Positions 6,724 to 8,559 of a stretch of DNA of 8,559 nucleotides are shown here, in pieces. Source of the stretch: Chlamydiota bacterium. Lineage in GTDB: Bacteria; Chlamydiota; Chlamydiia; Chlamydiales; JAJFMI01. Location: the NCBI GenBank assembly GCA_021772235.1, contig JAJFMI010000053.1, positions 1 to 8,559 on the forward strand, given 5' to 3'. Numbering within the stretch: the stretch's first letter is position 1; every line of letters begins with the position of its first letter. The notes beneath the pieces are model-generated. The model saw only the letters and a list, made by a program, of their open reading frames with translations. It did no database searches and was not told where the DNA came from. The translations under genes and the position numbers were made by a program.

Positions 6724-7372
6724 TGATGATCTCTTTTGCTATCTGTTTGAGAAACAAAGCATGCCAGTAGGGCCCTTTTTCAGGCAATTCTTTCTTGCAA
6801 AAAGCTGCCAATAACTTTAATCGCGGAACGACAATGGGCATCGAAACGCGCGTTGGGAGGCGCATCTGTTTTTTCTCTTTTTTTATCAGCTCTTTCAGCT
6901 TGTAGCTTTTACGACCCGCAGATTGCTGGTAATCATCAAAAATTTCGAGGGAGCGAAAGCTTTTTGTCACTTCGCTTCGCACATTTTGGATATGTTCTTT
7001 TTTTGCGCTAGCGGTCATGATGTAGGCTTTGCCGTTATTGACTTGCAAATATTGCATCAGTTCAACTTTGCCCCATGCGAGCTGGCGCTCAATTCTGAGC
7101 AGATTGCCTTCGCCTGATAATGTGCGCAATGTTCCGATGCGGTCGCAAGTACCGAATTTATTTAAGCGATGCATTTTGATCGCTTCGTTGGTGTACTCTT
7201 CTAATGAGAGTGTTGTGGGCGCGCTGGCCAAATTGATCGAGGGAGTAAATCCGCGTGTTTTTTTAGCGATGTAACTGACGCTGGAATATTTGAGAGTAGT
7301 TGGGTCTTGAGCGCGCCATCCGCTAGGTGGTGCAAAGGTGCTAAGAGTCAGTATGAGCGTGGGAATTATCAT
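6650..7372 (-). CDS. Exported protein with a possible PsbP/Mog1-like domain, 240 residues
   Basis: The N-terminus (MIIPTLILTLSTFA) looks like a signal peptide with cleavage before PPSGW, so the product should enter or cross the envelope. The next ~130 residues have the feel of the Mog1/PsbP-like fold (DcrB/DUF1795 type). They show GW...DP near 18-24, GFTPSINL at 41-48, SLEEY at 56-60, KAYIMTASA at 115-123 and a closing SFRSLEIF at 138-145. This is motif-level resemblance and should be treated as tentative. A basic, Lys/Arg-rich second half follows, ending in a Pro/Gly/Ser tail (~220-240) encoded where the gene overlaps the next one. The start overlaps the upstream small gene by 32 bases and has only AGG five bases upstream, so translation may be coupled. 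It may correspond to the hypothetical gene next to atpE in Chlamydia (my recollection of CT311, unverified). Confidence 0.75.
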   Translation of the reverse strand: MIIPTLILTLSTFAPPSGWRAQDPTTLKYSSVSYIAKKTRGFTPSINLASAPTTLSLEEYTNEAIKMHRLNKFGTCDRIGTLRTLSGEGNLLRIERQLAWGKVELMQYLQVNNGKAYIMTASAKKEHIQNVRSEVTKSFRSLEIFDDYQQSAGRKSYKLKELIKKEKKQMRLPTRVSMPIVVPRLKLLAAFCKKELPEKGPYWHALFLKQIAKEIINEKNTKQPTRPGPSPNRGSGSAPW

Positions 7373-7550
7373 TGGAGCCTAAAACAATGGCTAAAACTGT
7401 AATCCCGATTGCGAGGGCAATTCCCCAGCCGATCATGGAAGAACTAATCGCTTCATCAGCCACTTTTGAGGGAGTGGGAATCGCTTCTTCTGCGTGCAGA
7501 GTGGTGAAGCCTAGAGCAATCGATAAAGTGATGACAAGTAAACCTTTCAT
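7341..7550 (-). CDS. Small exported membrane-anchored protein, 69 residues (first of two similar ones)
   Basis: Residues 1-20 form a signal peptide (MKGLLVITLSIALGF..., likely cut after LHA). A short acidic linker follows, then a membrane helix (~39-58) with small residues, then SNDNSHAHTDS. I chose the ATG at 7550-7548 because GGGG (7559-7556) lies five bases upstream as a ribosome site. An in-frame GTG two codons earlier (7556-7554) would overlap that site. The protein has the same architecture and a similar ending as the 77-residue protein at 6490-6723. It is the first gene of the - strand run, divergent from atpE, and its last 32 bases overlap the PsbP-like gene. Function is unknown. The layout suggests an inner-membrane or envelope partner of the protein encoded after it. 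Confidence 0.7.
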   Translation of the reverse strand: MKGLLVITLSIALGFTTLHAEEAIPTPSKVADEAISSSMIGWGIALAIGITVLAIVLGSNDNSHAHTDS

Positions 7551-7559
7551 TGGCACCCC

Positions 7560-7588
7560 ACTATGCCAAAGCCCAAACCTTTTGTCTA
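7560..7588 (-). promoter_or_regulatory. Candidate promoter of the five-gene - strand run
   Basis: Read on the - strand, TAGACA (7588-7583, 5 of 6 to the -35 consensus) is followed by a 17-base spacer and CATAGT (7565-7560, 4 of 6 to the -10 consensus). It lies in the 84-base gap between two divergent genes, where a promoter is expected. The -10 is only nine bases from the chosen ATG, so the transcript would be nearly leaderless and would lack the GGGG ribosome site. That conflict lowers confidence. No convincing pair was found for atpE in the other direction; TATGAT at 7610-7615 is a possible isolated -10. Confidence 0.3.
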
Positions 7589-7634
7589 GAAATTTAACTC
7601 TTAATCGTATATGATTGCTTTCTAGGAGAGGTGT

Positions 7635-8258
7635 ATGAGTGATTTAGAGAGTGGGAAAGAGCGTGTACAAAAGTTGTGCGACTTATTGAAAAAAGAGACA
7701 TTGGACCCAGCCAAAAACGAAGCGGAGAAGATTTTACAAGAGGCACAAGTAAAGCGCGAAGAGATCTTAAGTAACGCGCGTGCTGAAGCGGAGTCAATGA
7801 TGAATGATGCTCGCGGCAAAATGGAGGAAGAGCGCAAAGTTTTTGATTCTTCTTTGAGCTTAGCTGGAAAGCAAACTCTTCTCGCACTTAAGCAAGAAAT
7901 TGAAGAAAAACTCTTTGATCAGGAAATTCTGCGCAGCGTGCAAAATGTAAGCGCTGAGAGCAATGTTATTGCAAAAGTGATCGATGCTCTTGTAAAAGCC
8001 ATAGAGAAAGAGGGTCTCGATATCGATCTTCTCGCCTCTATTCCTCAATCTGTGAGTAAAGAAGAAGTGATCAAAGGGCTTTCCGCAACTGTGCTCGAAA
8101 AATTAAAAAAAGAGAGCGTGCAGCTCGCCGACTTCACCGGCGGTGCAAAAGTGAAAATTGTGAAAGAGCATTTAACACTTGATATGAGCAGCGAAGCACT
8201 CACGCGCCTTGTAACCGAATTTGTATCTGAGGAGTTGAAAGCCAAGCTTTTTAGATGA
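7635..8258 (+). CDS. atpE: V-type ATP synthase subunit E
   Basis: Subunit E is part of the peripheral stalk of the V/A-type rotary ATPase, holding the catalytic head against the membrane sector. The 207-residue length is close to the ~208 of Chlamydia. The N-terminal ~90 residues are a charged, heptad-like helix (ETLDPAKNEAEKIL... through the EEER region), as expected for the stalk coiled coil. A compact C-terminal part (~95-207) carries FTGGAKVKI (167-175) and LTLDMSSEAL (180-189), both recalling the chlamydial protein. A strong ribosome site, AGGAG at 7624-7628, lies six bases before the ATG. It starts an operon whose next gene overlaps it by four bases (ATGA at 8255-8258). Chlamydiota are known to carry this V/A-type enzyme in place of the usual bacterial F-type. 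Confidence 0.95.
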   Translation: MSDLESGKERVQKLCDLLKKETLDPAKNEAEKILQEAQVKREEILSNARAEAESMMNDARGKMEEERKVFDSSLSLAGKQTLLALKQEIEEKLFDQEILRSVQNVSAESNVIAKVIDALVKAIEKEGLDIDLLASIPQSVSKEEVIKGLSATVLEKLKKESVQLADFTGGAKVKIVKEHLTLDMSSEALTRLVTEFVSEELKAKLFR

Positions 8259-8559
8259 AAAACTACTACTTTGTTGCTGCATCGCTACCCGATATCAAGT
8301 TGGATCAAGAGCTGGAAATTACTTTCAGCGGCTTGATGGAACTTTTTGCGATGAACTTGCACAAAGAAGATTTCAAACAAGTAGCACTAATGCGCAACTA
8401 CTTTGATGTGGAAAACGTCTTCCACTTATTGCGTGATGAGGCATTTAACCCGAAAGGAAATCTCTTTCGCGGCGAGCTGGAAGAGGCGATTTTGCACGTG
8501 CAAGGCTTGCCAAATTTCTTAGCCGAGTTTTTATCGCGCTTCACAAAAGATGAAGAACG
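8255..8559 (+). CDS. DUF2764-like V-type ATPase operon protein, 3'-truncated by the window edge
   Basis: The frame opens with ATG at 8255, sharing ATGA with the stop of atpE, and stays open for 101 codons to the window end. The N-terminus (MKNYYFVAASLPDI) is typical of DUF2764, a family I know from V-type ATPase operons of Chlamydiota and some other bacteria, at the place where a subunit C/d-like protein would be expected. Conserved-looking features include the YYFVAASLP start and the RNYFDVENV segment (47-55). No ribosome site stands close to the ATG; GAGGAG at ~8229-8234 is too far away, so translation is probably coupled to atpE. A role as an assembly or structural component of the ATPase is inferred from family and position. 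The rest of the gene lies outside the window. Confidence 0.85.
   Translation, partial: MKNYYFVAASLPDIKLDQELEITFSGLMELFAMNLHKEDFKQVALMRNYFDVENVFHLLRDEAFNPKGNLFRGELEEAILHVQGLPNFLAEFLSRFTKDEE

Noticed and set aside
7554..7556. GTG as start of the small - strand protein
   Set aside because: It would overlap the GGGG ribosome site; the ATG two codons later has correct spacing and a better signal peptide start.

Overview
This window comes from a member of the Chlamydiota, probably an environmental (Parachlamydia-like) lineage rather than Chlamydia itself. Three things point there. The rpoC end, a transaldolase gene and the start of a V-type ATP synthase operon lie close together, as I recall them doing in Chlamydia (rpoBC, tal, atpE region). 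The 207-residue V-ATPase subunit E and the DUF2764-like protein that follows it read like chlamydial versions. The genus cannot be fixed from sequence reading alone. Assignments rest on reading motifs by eye; no database search was run.

Layout. (1) Bases 1-3065, + strand: the last ~1020 codons of rpoC, with a strong, symmetric intrinsic terminator behind it (3108-3159). (2) Bases 3066-3355: a non-coding gap holding that terminator and two copies of a GC-rich, hairpin-forming 36-bp repeat 77 bp apart. (3) Bases 3356-5149, + strand: a 597-residue, AT-rich gene of unknown function with weak internal repeats, apparently inserted between rpoC and tal. (4) Bases 7550-5118, - strand: a compact five-gene run read right to left. 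It starts with a small secreted/membrane protein, then a secreted PsbP/Mog1-like protein, a second small secreted/membrane protein, a probable small lipoprotein, and transaldolase. The first four genes overlap one another by 32, 74 and up to 91 bases. (5) Bases 7635-8559, + strand: atpE and the 5' part of a DUF2764-like gene, overlapping by 4 bases (ATGA). This is the start of the V-type ATP synthase operon.

How it fits together. rpoC (transcription), tal (pentose phosphate pathway) and atpE (ion-driven ATPase) are housekeeping genes. The accessory content is the 597-residue protein and the four small envelope-type genes. Those four form two similar pairs: each has a small signal-peptide-plus-membrane-anchor protein ending near SN(D/N)N, followed by an overlapping exported protein. 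The 597-residue gene and tal converge and overlap by 32 bases. The probable intrinsic terminator of tal lies inside the coding sequence of the 597-residue gene.

No tRNA, rRNA, insertion sequence, CRISPR array or phage gene was seen. I found no clearly new multi-gene system. The points most worth a second look are the 597-residue protein, the duplicated overlapping envelope pairs, the compensated hairpin repeats and the terminator embedded in an opposing gene.
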